A DNA stretch of 64,000 nt, taken from positions 248,001 through 312,000 of the forward strand of contig NZ_JONW01000011.1 of the NCBI RefSeq assembly GCF_000712075.1, in the 5' to 3' direction. Both the position numbers and the translations under genes were made by a program. Below, one piece after another: positions 50,544 to 60,179 of this stretch. A model generated the notes under the pieces. That model saw only the letters and a list, made by a program, of their open reading frames with translations. It had not been told where the DNA came from and did not search any database. The stretch's first letter is position 1. The number at the start of each line of letters is the position of its first letter. Source of the DNA: Caulobacter sp. UNC358MFTsu5.1 (GTDB lineage: Bacteria > Pseudomonadota > Alphaproteobacteria > Caulobacterales > Caulobacteraceae).

Positions 50544-51017
50544 TTGCGTCGATTGATCACTTGCGCCGCCCTCTTGGGCGCGCTCGCCGTGCCGGGCATG
50601 GCCTCGGCCGGCGTCTATGCTGACGACATGTCCAAATGCCTCGTGCGCTCGACCACCGATGCCGACCAGGCTCAGCTGGTGGGTTGGCTGTTCGCGGCGA
50701 TCAGCTCTCACCCGACGGTGAAGCCGATGACCAACCTGACCGACGCCCAGCGCGACGCCGCCGTCCAGAAGGCGGGCGCCTTGATGCAGCGCCTGATGCT
50801 GGTCGACTGCCGCAAGGAGACCGTCGATGCGCTGAAGTATGAGGGCACGGGCTCGATCGGCCAGGCGTTCGGCGTGCTCGGCCAGGCGGCCATGCGCGGC
50901 CTGATGAGCGACCCCAAGGTGGCCGAGGGCATGGCCGGGCTGGGCAAGTCCATCGACGAAAAGAAGTTCGAGGAGATGCTCAAGGAGGCGGGGATCAACT
51001 CGCCTTCCGCCAAATAG
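50544..51017 (+). CDS. Secreted protein of unknown function
   Basis: The 157-residue product has a signal peptide (ITCAALLGALAVPGMASA, cut before GVY) and a mature helical domain with two cysteines (MSKCLVRS, LMLVDCRKE) likely joined in a disulfide. I chose the TTG at 50544 because GGGGGA lies seven bases before it and the signal peptide starts there (RRLITCAALL). No family was recognised. It ends at a strong terminator. Confidence 0.6.
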   Translation: MRRLITCAALLGALAVPGMASAGVYADDMSKCLVRSTTDADQAQLVGWLFAAISSHPTVKPMTNLTDAQRDAAVQKAGALMQRLMLVDCRKETVDALKYEGTGSIGQAFGVLGQAAMRGLMSDPKVAEGMAGLGKSIDEKKFEEMLKEAGINSPSAK

Positions 51018-51026
51018 CGACAGGTG

Positions 51027-51063
51027 TCGACGACCCCGCTCCAGCGAAGGGCGGGGTCGTCGA
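51027..51063. terminator. Bidirectional terminator hairpin
   Basis: TCGACGACCCCGC (51027-51039) and GCGGGGTCGTCGA (51051-51063) form a perfect 13-base stem with an 11-base loop, between two converging genes. Confidence 0.75.
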
Positions 51064-51068
51064 AACGG

Positions 51069-52880
51069 TCAGAGCGGCGCGCAGACCGCTTCCAGCCAGG
51101 CGCGGACCTCGCCGTCGACCAGCGGTCCGATCTCGCGCACGACCCGCGCGTGATAGGCGTCGAACTGGGCGATCTCCTCGGGGCTCAGCAGGCTCTTGTC
51201 CACCAGGCGCCGGTCGATCGGGGCCAGGGTCAGGGCGTGGAAGCGGTGCATCGGACGGTCGCCCGTCCCGACGGCTTCCGCCGGCATCACCACTTCGAGG
51301 TTCTCGATGCGGATGCCGTATTCGCCGTCCTTGTAGTAGCCCGGCTCGTTCGAGACGATCATGCCCGGCTGCAGGGCGATGGTGTTGGGCGCCTTGCTGA
51401 TCCGTTGCGGGCCCTCGTGGACGCCCAGATAGACGCCGACGCCGTGGCCGGTGCCGTGGTCGTAGTCCAGGCCGTGGCTCCACAGGGCCGCGCGGGCGAA
51501 GGCGTCGATGGCCGAGCCGGTAGTGCCGGCCGGGAAGCGCAGGCGGGCAATGGCCAGGTGGCCCTTCAGCACCAGGGTGTTGCGGGTGACCATCTCGGCC
51601 GTCGGCTCGCCGATGGCGACCGTGCGGGTGACGTCGGTGGTGCCGTCCAGGTACTGGCCGCCGCTGTCGACCAGCAGCAGCGAGCCCATGGCGGCGCGCT
51701 CGTTGCTGCGCTCGGTGGGGCGGTAGTGGGGCAGGGCGCCGTGGCCGTTGGCCGCGCCGATGGTGTCGAAGCTGAGGTCCTTGAGCACGCCGGTGGCCTC
51801 GCGGAAGGCCTCCAGCTTGGCCACGGCCTCCTTCTCGTCCGGCGGATTGACCTGACCCTCGGTGGCCAGCCAGTGCAGGAAGCGGGTCAGGGCCGCGCCG
51901 TCGCGCTTGTGGGCCTCGACGGTGCCGGCGATCTCGACGGCGTTCTTGCAGGCGCGGGGCAAGGTGCAGGGGTCCATGGCGCGGACCACCTCGGCGCCGG
52001 CGGCGGCCAGGGTGTCGAAGTACCAGGCCGAGGACTGGCCCGGATCGACGACGACCTTCTGGCCTGACAGTTCGGCCAGGGCCTCGTCCAGGGCCTCGGG
52101 CGTCTCGAGCGACACCTGGTTGCCCAGCCAGGCGGGCAGTTCGTCGGTGACCTTGGCGGGGTCCAGGAACAGCCGCGCCGTGCCGTCGGCGCGCAGCACG
52201 GCCTGGGACAGCGGCAGGGGCGAGCGGATGACGTCGCCGCCGCGGATATTGAACAGCCAGGCGATCGAAGCCGGGGCGGTGATCACCGCGGCCTGGGCCC
52301 CCAGGGCCGCGACGGCCGAGCCGACGCGGGCGCGCTTGGAGGCCGACTCCTCGCCCGCGTACTTCACGGGTTGAGGCACGACCGGAGCGGCGGGCTGGGC
52401 GGGACGCTGGGCGCCCCAGGCCTCGTCGATGGGGTTGATCGCCACGGCCTTGAGCGCGGCGCCGGCCTTGGCGGCGGCGGCCTTCAGGCCGTCCAGGGCC
52501 TGCGGGCTGTGCAGGCGGGCGTCGTAGCCGATCACCGCGCCCTTGGAGGCGGTCTCGAGATAGGCCGGCACGCCGCCCTCGACGAGGTCGCGGATCTCGA
52601 ACACCCCTTGGTCGACCTGGTCGCGCACCTGCAGGGTGTAGCGGCCGTCGACGAACACGGCGGCGCGGTCCTTGAGGATCACCCCGGCCCCGGCCGAGCC
52701 GGTGAAGCCGCTGGCCCAGGCCAGGCGGTCGTTGGCGGCGGGGAGGTATTCGTTCTGATGCTCGTCCTCGTGCGGGACGAGGAAGCCGTCCAGGCCCTGC
52801 TTGGCCATGGCGGCGCGGATCAGGGGAACGTGGCGGGGGCCGAAGCCCGGATCGGTGGATTCATCGAAGGTCTGGCGCAT
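51069..52880 (-). CDS. Xaa-Pro aminopeptidase (M24B)
   Basis: The 603-residue enzyme has two creatinase-like N-terminal domains and an M24 pita-bread catalytic domain. Metal ligands lie in LLLVDSGGQYLDGTTDVTRT, GTGHGVGVYLGVHEGP and the two glutamates in SNEPGYY and IENLEVV. It removes an N-terminal residue before proline. The length matches the long (about 600 residue) type found in many alphaproteobacteria and eukaryotes, not the 440-residue E. coli PepP. Cytoplasmic; no signal peptide. Confidence 0.9.
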   Translation of the reverse strand: MRQTFDESTDPGFGPRHVPLIRAAMAKQGLDGFLVPHEDEHQNEYLPAANDRLAWASGFTGSAGAGVILKDRAAVFVDGRYTLQVRDQVDQGVFEIRDLVEGGVPAYLETASKGAVIGYDARLHSPQALDGLKAAAAKAGAALKAVAINPIDEAWGAQRPAQPAAPVVPQPVKYAGEESASKRARVGSAVAALGAQAAVITAPASIAWLFNIRGGDVIRSPLPLSQAVLRADGTARLFLDPAKVTDELPAWLGNQVSLETPEALDEALAELSGQKVVVDPGQSSAWYFDTLAAAGAEVVRAMDPCTLPRACKNAVEIAGTVEAHKRDGAALTRFLHWLATEGQVNPPDEKEAVAKLEAFREATGVLKDLSFDTIGAANGHGALPHYRPTERSNERAAMGSLLLVDSGGQYLDGTTDVTRTVAIGEPTAEMVTRNTLVLKGHLAIARLRFPAGTTGSAIDAFARAALWSHGLDYDHGTGHGVGVYLGVHEGPQRISKAPNTIALQPGMIVSNEPGYYKDGEYGIRIENLEVVMPAEAVGTGDRPMHRFHALTLAPIDRRLVDKSLLSPEEIAQFDAYHARVVREIGPLVDGEVRAWLEAVCAPL

Positions 52881-52923
52881 GACCTTCGATGTAGTCCCAC
52901 CCCGCTTCCCTGGAAAGAGGGGC

Positions 52924-53364
52924 TTAGTTCACCGGCTGAGGTTGGGCCGGCGCCGTCTGGATGTTCGGATCGGCCGAAGGGGCCAGGGTGTCGTCGCGCG
53001 ACAGGGCGGCGCGGGCCGAGGCGTCCCGTGCGGACTGGGCGGCGTTGGCGGCCGTGGCCTCGGTCGAGCGGCGGGCGCTGTCGGCGGCGGCGCTGGCGTC
53101 GCGGGCGGCCTGCTGGGCGACGATCGTGGCCTGGGCGGCGCCGGTCTGGGCGGTTTCAGCGACGGCTGCGGCGCGGCCCTGTTCCTGGGCCTGGGCGATC
53201 TGGTCGTCGGTGGGCGTGCGTGCGCCCACGGTCAGCATGAAGGCGATGGCGACCACGGCGACGATGGCCACCGCCCCGGCCACGAACCATCCCGTCGCGC
53301 CGCCTTCGCGACGGACATGGACGACGCGCTCGGGCGGCGGGCCTTGGGGATCGACATAGGTCAT
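52924..53364 (-). CDS. Small membrane protein with an Ala-rich coiled tail
   Basis: The 146-residue protein has one membrane helix (WFVAGAVAIVAVVAIAFMLT, residues 26-45) after a short cytoplasmic part, then an Ala/Gln/Ser-rich helical stretch (about 55-125) that could form a coiled coil. No family was recognised. A full general-stress promoter lies 38 bases before its ATG, so it is probably a stress-induced envelope protein. CAGGAG precedes the start. Confidence 0.65.
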   Translation of the reverse strand: MTYVDPQGPPPERVVHVRREGGATGWFVAGAVAIVAVVAIAFMLTVGARTPTDDQIAQAQEQGRAAAVAETAQTGAAQATIVAQQAARDASAAADSARRSTEATAANAAQSARDASARAALSRDDTLAPSADPNIQTAPAQPQPVN

Positions 53365-53401
53365 GACGTTGCTCCTGGAGCGAGAGTGTCCCGCCGGGAG
53401 A

Positions 53402-53427
53402 AACGTGGAGGAGGCTGAGGGTGTTCC
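53402..53427 (-). promoter_or_regulatory. General-stress (EcfG/SigT-type) promoter GGAAC-N17-CGTT
   Basis: On the minus strand GGAAC (53427-53423) and CGTT (53405-53402) are 17 bases apart, an accepted spacing. Transcription would start about 30 bases before the ATG at 53364. The site sits just after the prmA stop. Confidence 0.7.
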
Positions 53428-53436
53428 GCTTTCCGC

Positions 53437-54303
53437 CTACGGCCGCTGCAGCACCAGCGCCGCCCAGGCGTCGCGGTGGATGCGGTCCACAACCTTGAAG
53501 CCGCGCGAGAGGTAGGCGGCCTTGACCATCCGCTCCTGGGTGCGCAGCAGGCCCGACAGGATCACGGTGCCGCCGGGGACCAGGGCGTTCTTGATGTCCT
53601 GGGCCAGGCTGATCAGCGGGCGGGCCAGGATGTTGGCGAACACCAGGTCGTAGGGGGCGTTGTCGGCCACCAGGCGGTTGCTGAGGCCCGAGGCGTGGAC
53701 GAACCGGGCGTTGGCGCGGTTGACCTTGGCGTTCTCACGCGAGATGCGCACGCTGGGCTTGTCGATGTCGGTGCCCACGGCGATCCGTGATCCAGTCCGC
53801 GCGGCGGCGATGGCCAAAAGGCCCGTGCCGGCGCCGACGTCGAGCACCTTGTTGAACTTCCGGGCCTTGAGCAGCTTGTCGTAGGCCAGCAGGCAGCCGA
53901 CGGTGGTGCCGTGGTGGCCGGTGCCGAAGGCCGCGCCGGCCTCGATGCGCAGGTTGACCGCGCTGGCCGGCACCCGGCCGCGATCATGCATGCCGTAGAC
54001 GAAGAACCGGCCGGCGCGCACCGGCGGCAGGCCCGACAGCGCCATGGCCAGCCAGTCGGCGTCGGCCAGTTGCTCGCGCACCACCTTCAGCGGATAGCCG
54101 GCCAGGACCGCGAGCAGGCCCGCGTCTTCCTCGTCGGTCGTCGGGAAGGCGTCGATGCGCCAGACGCCCTTGTCCTCGTCCTCTTCCAGGATCGAGTAGG
54201 TCGCGCCCTCGAGGCCGGGGTGGTTGTCGATGGCGTCGGCGGCGGCTTCGGCGTCGGCGCGCGCGCCGCGGGCGACGATCTGTTGGGGCGTGTAGTCGGT
54301 CAT
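53437..54303 (-). CDS. prmA: Ribosomal protein L11 methyltransferase
   Basis: The 288-residue protein has the PrmA pattern: [20 protein letters not shown], then [18 protein letters not shown] (SAM motif I) and [20 protein letters not shown] with the NILA motif, and a C-terminal [20 protein letters not shown]. It trimethylates L11. It lies 17 bases after the O-antigen ligase-like gene on the same strand. Confidence 0.92.
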   Translation of the reverse strand: MTDYTPQQIVARGARADAEAAADAIDNHPGLEGATYSILEEDEDKGVWRIDAFPTTDEEDAGLLAVLAGYPLKVVREQLADADWLAMALSGLPPVRAGRFFVYGMHDRGRVPASAVNLRIEAGAAFGTGHHGTTVGCLLAYDKLLKARKFNKVLDVGAGTGLLAIAAARTGSRIAVGTDIDKPSVRISRENAKVNRANARFVHASGLSNRLVADNAPYDLVFANILARPLISLAQDIKNALVPGGTVILSGLLRTQERMVKAAYLSRGFKVVDRIHRDAWAALVLQRP

Positions 54304-54320
54304 GCCGCTCCAGTAGACGC

Positions 54321-55775
54321 CTAAGCGCCGAAAGGCGAGACCGCGCGCTTGCCAAAAGTGGGCTGGAAGGGCTGACCGAAGGTCGCGGGACGTGGCGCAG
54401 GTCGCGCCGCGGCTTGGGCCACGACCGGCGCGCGGCCCGGTTCGGGCGTCCAGATCTCGAACACCGGCTCGGCGGGGGCCAGGGACCAGGTCAGCGGCGC
54501 CTCGGCGAAGATCGGGCGGCGTTGAGTCGTCTCGGCCGGCTTGGTCCACACCGGACCCAGCAACCGTGTCACCGCCGCGCAGGCCAGCGCCCAGGCGATG
54601 CCGTTGCGCTCCAGGATGAAGCTCTCGGAGAAGGTGGTCATCAGGAAGATGGCCAGGAACAGGGTGGCCCAGTACCCGTCCTGCACCCGGCGGAAGCGGA
54701 CCAGCGAGACCAGCAGCGATCCGCCCAGCACCAGGGCGCACAGGCCCACCCCGATCCAGCCCAGCTGGGCCAGGATGTCGAGCCAGCCGTTGTGGGCGGT
54801 GGGCACCAGCCAGCCGGTCTCCTTGCGGATCCACTGGGCCGGATGGGATTCCAGGGTCCAGAACACCGCGTAGCCGTAGCCGGTCAGGGGGCGCTTGGCG
54901 GACTGGCGCAGCAGGGCGGCCCAGATGTCGGTGCGGCCGGTCAGGGTGGGGTCCTTGCCCAGGGCCTTGAACACCAGCTCGGGCGAGAGCCACATCACCA
55001 GGGCGATGGTCAGGACCACGGTGACGCCCAGCCAGACCACGACGATCGCCGTGGCGGGCCCGCGCCGCATGGCCGTAAGCAGCATCGAGCCGCCCAGGCC
55101 CATCAGCAGCACGACCAGCGAGGTCTTGGACTTGGTCATCACGATCAGCGCCGCGCACAGCAGGATCGTGACGACCATCTGCTTGCGACGGGGCGAACCG
55201 GCCAGGATGGCGGCCATCGCCGCCAGGGCGCCATAGACCATCATCGCGCCCATCTGGTTCTTCTCGTACCAGAGGCCGCGCCAGTCGCCGGCGTTGACGT
55301 CGTGGTGGACGCCCATCTTGGGGTAGGCCACCGCCGCCAGCCCGCCGCCGATGGCGAGGAACAGGAAGGTGGTGGCGATGATCTCGGCCATCCGCCTGCC
55401 GTCGAAGCTGGAGGCGAAATAGAGCCCGAACAGGGTGGTGAACGCCGCCGCCAGGGCACGGCGATTGGTGGTGCCCGGCTCCAAGGACCACGAGGCCGAG
55501 GCGAACACCCAGAAGATCAGCAGGCTCAGCATGACGGCCGGGAACCAGAACCGCATGACGCGCGGCGCGCGCCAGACGGCCAGGCCCAGGATCAGGGCGT
55601 AGACCGGCAGCCACATCAGCCGCAGCACGGGATTGTTCTCGCCGCCGGCCTGCAGGGGATCCAGCAGAGGGCCGATGAAGGCGTTGGACAGCATGAACAG
55701 CACGAAGCCGCAGGCCAGGGCTTCAAGCTTGCGCCAGAGGTCGGGCCGTTCGCCGTCGTGCACTGTGTCCGTCAT
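54321..55775 (-). CDS. O-antigen ligase/polymerase-family membrane protein (Wzy_C)
   Basis: The 484-residue protein has about ten helices and the Wzy_C/WaaL features: [60 protein letters not shown] and [20 protein letters not shown] with the key histidine in the large periplasmic loop. Such proteins polymerise or ligate lipid-linked glycans. The C-terminal 80 residues are Pro/Ala-rich and cytoplasmic. The ATG at 55775 has AGGA upstream; an upstream start adds 11 residues. Acceptor not known. Confidence 0.82.
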   Translation of the reverse strand: MTDTVHDGERPDLWRKLEALACGFVLFMLSNAFIGPLLDPLQAGGENNPVLRLMWLPVYALILGLAVWRAPRVMRFWFPAVMLSLLIFWVFASASWSLEPGTTNRRALAAAFTTLFGLYFASSFDGRRMAEIIATTFLFLAIGGGLAAVAYPKMGVHHDVNAGDWRGLWYEKNQMGAMMVYGALAAMAAILAGSPRRKQMVVTILLCAALIVMTKSKTSLVVLLMGLGGSMLLTAMRRGPATAIVVVWLGVTVVLTIALVMWLSPELVFKALGKDPTLTGRTDIWAALLRQSAKRPLTGYGYAVFWTLESHPAQWIRKETGWLVPTAHNGWLDILAQLGWIGVGLCALVLGGSLLVSLVRFRRVQDGYWATLFLAIFLMTTFSESFILERNGIAWALACAAVTRLLGPVWTKPAETTQRRPIFAEAPLTWSLAPAEPVFEIWTPEPGRAPVVAQAAARPAPRPATFGQPFQPTFGKRAVSPFGA

Positions 55776-55856
55776 CCCGATCCTCGCCTGTGGCGCGAAA
55801 TGGAACACGCGCCCTGGGTTGGAGCGGTCGGCTGCAAGGGAGGGGCCGAGCTTGGC

Positions 55857-56351
55857 CTAGTTGGCGGCGGCCATGGTGATGGGCGCGGCGGCCTGGGGCG
55901 CGTCGGGCGCGTCAGGCGCGTCGATCGCCGGCGGCGGTTCGGGCGGGGAGGGGGCGTCCTCCGGCAGGCGGGTGTCCAGGATGTCGCCGCCGGTCGAAGG
56001 CCAGCGGCGCTCGCCGGCCTCGGCCAGACGAACGGGCTGGGCCTGGGGCGTCGGCTCGGTCCAGGCCGCCGGGACGTATTCCGGGACCTCGTAGGAGGCC
56101 ACCACCACGGGCGTATCGGGCCGTTGGGGGCGCAGGAAGTCGGTGCCGACCACGTAGTCGGGGACCTTGCCGCTGGGCCAGGCGATCGGCTCGTCCTGGG
56201 ACGCCGAGGGCTCGGACGCGAAGGCCATGTCGGACTCCGGCGCGGTCTGGGCGCCGACCTTCAGGGCCAGGCCGCCCGTCAGCCCGATCGCCAGGGCGAC
56301 GGCGGCGCCGATCAGGGCGGTGCGATGGAGAAGGAGGTCCGAGGCGTCCAT
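55857..56351 (-). CDS. Membrane-anchored Pro-rich protein of unknown function
   Basis: The 164-residue product has an N-terminal membrane helix (TALIGAAVALAIGLTGGLAL, residues 10-29) and then a Pro/Ala/Glu-rich extracytoplasmic part. No family was recognised. I chose the ATG at 56351 because the longer frame upstream is implausible (Arg-rich, and it overlaps the divergent gene). Confidence 0.5.
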   Translation of the reverse strand: MDASDLLLHRTALIGAAVALAIGLTGGLALKVGAQTAPESDMAFASEPSASQDEPIAWPSGKVPDYVVGTDFLRPQRPDTPVVVASYEVPEYVPAAWTEPTPQAQPVRLAEAGERRWPSTGGDILDTRLPEDAPSPPEPPPAIDAPDAPDAPQAAAPITMAAAN

Positions 56352-56443
56352 ACCAACGGAAGCGCGCCGGAGCGCAAAACGTTCTATCCGCCGGCGCGGA
56401 TGTCTCCACTTTCCGCCGCCACGCTCTAGGCTGGCGACTCGCC

Positions 56444-57625
56444 ATGAAGGATTCCGCCATGCCAAGCCGACACATGCTCCGCGACCGGGCCGCCGGCGGC
56501 CACGCGCGGGTCACCTATGTCGAGCTGTTCTTCGACCTGGTCTTCGTGTTCGCGGTGACCCAGCTGTCGCACGGCCTGATGCAGCATGCGACCCTGCTGG
56601 GCGTGGTCGAGACGGGCCTGCTGCTGATGGCCGTCTGGTGGGCGTGGATCTTCACGGCCTGGGTCACCAACTGGCTGGACCCCGAACGGCCGCCGGTGCG
56701 GATCATGCTGTTCGCGGTGATGGTGGTGGGCATGGTCCTGACCATGTCGATCCCCAAGGCGTTCGGCGAGCGCGGCCTGATCTTCGCCCTGGCCTTCGTG
56801 GCCATCCAGCTGGGCCGCAGCCTGTTCACCGCCTGGGCGATGCGGGCCCATCCGTTCCAGAGCCGCAACTTCATCCGCATTTCGGCCTGGTTCGCGGCCT
56901 CCGGCGTGCTGTGGATCGCTGGCGGCCTGGCCGAGGGCGGCGTGCGCCTGGCGCTCTGGGGCGGGGCGATCGCCCTGGAATACGTCTCGCCGGCCATGGG
57001 GTTCTGGACGCCCGGCATGGGCCGGGCCCGCGCCGAGGAGTGGGACGTCGAGGGCGGGCACCTGGCCGAGCGCTGCGCCCTGTTCACGATCATCGCCCTG
57101 GGCGAGTCGATCCTGGTCATGGGCGCGACGACGGCGGGCCTGGCCTGGACGCCGACGGTGATCGCCGCCTTCCTGGCCTCGTTCGCCGGCAGCCTGGCCA
57201 TGTGGTGGATCTATTTCGCGGACACCGCCGAGGCGGCCAGCGAGGCCATCAGCCACGCCAAGGACCCCGGCCGCCTGGCCCGCACGGCCTACACCTATAT
57301 CCACCTGCTGCCGATCGCCGGGATCATCGTCACGGCTGTGGCCGACGAGTGGACCATCCACCACCCGACGGGTCACACCGATCCCAAGACCGCGGCCGCG
57401 CTGATCGGCGGGCCGTTCCTGTTTTTGCTGGGCGGGTTGCTGTTCAAGCGGGCGGTGTTCCGGGCCTGGGCGCCGGCCCAGGTCGTGGCCCTGCTGGCCT
57501 TGGCGGGCCTGGCGCCCGCCAGCCTGGTGGTCAGCCCGCTGATCCTGTCGATCGCCACGACGGGGGTCTTGCTGGGCCTGGCCGTCCGGGAGGGCCTGTC
57601 GCGTCGCGCCGAGGCCCGCGCCTAG
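56444..57625 (+). CDS. LtrA (low-temperature requirement A) family membrane protein
   Basis: The 393-residue protein has about ten helices and the LtrA signatures VTYVELFFDLVFVFAVTQLS, AVWWAWIFTAWVTNWLDPE, HLAERCALFTIIALGESILV and MWWIYFADTAEAASEAISHA. The family is named for growth at low temperature in Listeria; the molecular role is unknown. It starts with ATG at 56444, or six codons later, and its stop overlaps the converging proline iminopeptidase by four bases. Confidence 0.88.
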   Translation: MKDSAMPSRHMLRDRAAGGHARVTYVELFFDLVFVFAVTQLSHGLMQHATLLGVVETGLLLMAVWWAWIFTAWVTNWLDPERPPVRIMLFAVMVVGMVLTMSIPKAFGERGLIFALAFVAIQLGRSLFTAWAMRAHPFQSRNFIRISAWFAASGVLWIAGGLAEGGVRLALWGGAIALEYVSPAMGFWTPGMGRARAEEWDVEGGHLAERCALFTIIALGESILVMGATTAGLAWTPTVIAAFLASFAGSLAMWWIYFADTAEAASEAISHAKDPGRLARTAYTYIHLLPIAGIIVTAVADEWTIHHPTGHTDPKTAAALIGGPFLFLLGGLLFKRAVFRAWAPAQVVALLALAGLAPASLVVSPLILSIATTGVLLGLAVREGLSRRAEARA

Positions 57626-58611
57626 ACCGCCAGGGCCGCGTTGGTCGCCCGCACCAGCCCGTCGATGACCCCGGGCTCGGTCGAGGCGTGGCCGGCGTCC
57701 CAGACGATCTCGAACCGGGCTTCGGGCCAGGCCCGGTGCAGCGCCCAGGCGCTGTCCAGCGGGGTGACCACGTCGAAGCGGCCCTGGACGATCCAGGCCG
57801 GGATGTGGCGGATCTTGTGGATGTTCTGGAGGATCCAGCCGTCCTCGTCGAAGAACCCGCCGTTGGTGAAGAAGTGGCACTCGATCCGCGCGAAGGCGAT
57901 CGCGAAGTCCTCTTCATTGAACTTGGGCGGACGCGCTTCGGGTCCGCGAAGCGAGATCGTGTCGCCCTCCCATTGGCTCCAGGCGCCGGCGGCCTCGGCC
58001 TGGACGCGACGGTCGGGATGGGTCAGGCGGCGGTGGTAGGCGGCCATCAGGTCGCCGCGCTCCTCGACCGGGATCGGGGCCAGGAACCGCTCCCAGGCGT
58101 CGGGGAACAGCATCGAGGCGCCGTCCTGGTAGAACCAGCGCAGCTCCTTCTGGGTCAGCAGGAAGATGCCGCGCAGCACCAGGGCCTCGACCCGGTCGGG
58201 GTGGGCGATGGCGTAGGCCAGGGCCAGGGTCGAGCCCCACGAGCCGCCGAACACGGTCCACTTCTCGACGCCCAGATGCACCCGCAGCCGCTCGATGTCG
58301 GCGATCAGGCTCCAGGTGGTGTTGTCTTCCAGGCTGGCGTTGGGGCGCGAGCGGCCGCAGCCCCGCTGGTCGAACAGGGCCATGCGCCATTTGTTGGGGT
58401 CGAAGAACCGCCGCATGGTGGGATTGACCGCGCCGCCGGGGCCGCCGTGCAGGATCACCGCCGGCTTGCCGCGCGGCGCGCCGCATTCCTCGTAGTAGAT
58501 CTCGTGCGGACCGTCGGTGTTGAGCCAGCCGAAGGAGAAGGGCTCGATGTCGCGAAACAGGCCGCGGCGACCGGTGGCGGACATCGGGGAGGCGGAAGCA
58601 TTACGATCCAT
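57622..58611 (-). CDS. pip: Proline iminopeptidase (S33)
   Basis: The 329-residue alpha/beta hydrolase has the oxyanion loop LHGGPGGAVNPTMRRFFDP, FDQRGCGRSRP, the nucleophile elbow GGSWGSTLALAYA, an FAIAFARIECHFFTNGGFF cap segment and the late WDAGHAS histidine. This is the classic Pip signature, for removing N-terminal proline. Start at 58611 or at the ATG at 58584 (MSATGRRG); the latter is closer to other Pip proteins. Confidence 0.9.
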   Translation of the reverse strand: MDRNASASPMSATGRRGLFRDIEPFSFGWLNTDGPHEIYYEECGAPRGKPAVILHGGPGGAVNPTMRRFFDPNKWRMALFDQRGCGRSRPNASLEDNTTWSLIADIERLRVHLGVEKWTVFGGSWGSTLALAYAIAHPDRVEALVLRGIFLLTQKELRWFYQDGASMLFPDAWERFLAPIPVEERGDLMAAYHRRLTHPDRRVQAEAAGAWSQWEGDTISLRGPEARPPKFNEEDFAIAFARIECHFFTNGGFFDEDGWILQNIHKIRHIPAWIVQGRFDVVTPLDSAWALHRAWPEARFEIVWDAGHASTEPGVIDGLVRATNAALAV

Positions 58612-58708
58612 GCGCCAACCCTAACCCCGTTTCGGGGCGCGAGGGAACGCCGCGACGCGAAGAAGGGCCTGTGTCCCTGCAGCCGTCATCTGCGTTATCC
58701 TGAGCGTG

Positions 58709-58987
58709 ATGACCGACAAGCCGAATCCCGAAGACTTCAGCGACGACGAACTGCTGGCCATGCTCAGCCCGCGCCAGCTGGCCGACCTCGACCGCGCCAT
58801 CGCCGGACTCATGGGGCCGGAGGGCCTGGACAAGGTCATCCCGCTGCAGGTGACGGCCCAGCTCTACACCCTGCGCGCCGCCGAGCGTGACCCGACCTCG
58901 GCCCTGGCCATGCTGCAGATGGCGGCCGCCATGCGCCGCCGGGCCGAGCTGCTGGCGGGCGAGAAGGCGCCCAAGCAGCTAGACTAG
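58709..58987 (+). CDS. Small helical protein of unknown function
   Basis: The 92-residue protein is acidic at the start (EDFSDDELLAMLSPRQLADL) and helical throughout. No family was recognised. A GTG directly before the ATG at 58709 is an alternative start. It is transcribed divergently from pip. A REP-like element follows its stop. Confidence 0.5.
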   Translation: MTDKPNPEDFSDDELLAMLSPRQLADLDRAIAGLMGPEGLDKVIPLQVTAQLYTLRAAERDPTSALAMLQMAAAMRRRAELLAGEKAPKQLD

Positions 58988-58992
58988 CAGTC

Positions 58993-59070
58993 GGGGACAT
59001 GCCCTTGCGGCGTGTCCCCATGTTCAAGCGCTGCGCCTGCTGTCGGAGACACGCCGCAAGGGCAGTCCCC
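58993..59070. repeat. REP-like paired palindrome
   Basis: GGGGACATGCC-CTTGC-GGCGTGTCCCC (58993-59019) and GGAGACACGCC-GCAAG-GGCAGTCCCC (59045-59070) are each a hairpin and are inverted copies of each other. The layout matches BIME-type pairs of REP sequences. It fills the gap between converging genes, where it may also serve as terminator. Confidence 0.6.
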
Positions 59071-59076
59071 GCGTTT

Positions 59077-60060
59077 CTAGTTCGGGAACCGCCGACCCAG
59101 CCAGTCGATCAGGATGGCGTTCACCCGCTCGGGCGCTTCCTGCTGGGTCCAGTGGCCGCTGCCCTCGACCAGCACCTTCTCCAGGTCCGAGATCTGGTCG
59201 GCCATGCGGTCGGCCAGGGACGGCGGCAGCACCACGTCGTGCTCGGCCATGATCATCAGGCAGGGGACGCCGTCGATCCGCGCCGGCAGGTGCTCGGCCC
59301 GCTCCCAGTTGCGCACGAAGTTGCGGTACCAGTTGATCCCGCCCGTGAAGCCGGTGCGCTGAAAGGTCTCGACGAAGGTCGCCAGCTCCTCCGGCTCCAG
59401 CAGCTGGGCCGAGGTGTCGGCGACGTCGAAGCGGGCCAGGCCGTCCTGCAGGGCCAGCGAGCGTCCGCCCGTCTCGCCGCTGGTGAAGGCGGCCTGAACG
59501 CCGGTCGGCTTGCGCATGAAGTAGCGCATGGTCTTCTCGACGTCGGCCGCCAGCTGGGCGTCGGCCACGCCGGGCTTCTGGAAGTGGACGATGTACATGT
59601 CGTCGCCGAACGCGTTGCGGAAGGCGGTGATCGGGTCGACCGGCAGACGCGGCAGGAACGGGGTGTTGACGCCCACCACGCCGGCCACCCGGTCGGGATG
59701 CATCAGCGGCATCTGCCAGACGACGAGGCCGCCCCAGTCGTGGCCGCAGAACACGGCCTTCTCGACGCCGAGGTGGTCCAGCAGCCCGACGAGGTCGCCG
59801 GTCAGGTGGCCCATGTCGTAGTCCTCGACCGCCTCGGGGCGGTCGGTCAGCCCGTAGCCGCGCTGGTCGGGCACGATCACCCAGCGGCCGGCCGCGGCCA
59901 GGGCGGCGATCTGCCAGCGCCAGGAATAGGAGAACTCGGGGAAGCCGTGGCACAGCACGATCGGCACGCCCACGCGCGGCCCGGCCTCGTAATAGGCCAT
60001 GCGGATCCCGTTGATCTGCGCGAACGCGGGCTCGGGCATCGGCGGCGCAAGACGGGTCAT
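59077..60060 (-). CDS. Epoxide hydrolase-type alpha/beta hydrolase
   Basis: The 327-residue protein has HGFPEFSYSWRWQIAAL (HGxP and cap helix), PDQRGYGLTDRP, nucleophile D108 in GHDWGG and a late GSGHWTQQEAPE histidine. Tyrosines in the cap (NWYRNF) could polarise the epoxide. It probably converts an epoxide to a diol; soluble and cytoplasmic. The stop lies six bases after the REP-like element. Confidence 0.85.
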   Translation of the reverse strand: MTRLAPPMPEPAFAQINGIRMAYYEAGPRVGVPIVLCHGFPEFSYSWRWQIAALAAAGRWVIVPDQRGYGLTDRPEAVEDYDMGHLTGDLVGLLDHLGVEKAVFCGHDWGGLVVWQMPLMHPDRVAGVVGVNTPFLPRLPVDPITAFRNAFGDDMYIVHFQKPGVADAQLAADVEKTMRYFMRKPTGVQAAFTSGETGGRSLALQDGLARFDVADTSAQLLEPEELATFVETFQRTGFTGGINWYRNFVRNWERAEHLPARIDGVPCLMIMAEHDVVLPPSLADRMADQISDLEKVLVEGSGHWTQQEAPERVNAILIDWLGRRFPN

Positions 60061-60179
60061 GGCGTTTCCCTGCTTATATTATTGCTGATCACCTTGCGGG
60101 AGGGCGTCGCATCGGGCAAGGCCGCGATTCGTACGGTCAAGGACTTACCCTTGCGGAAAACAAGCGTAAAAGCGCGGCC

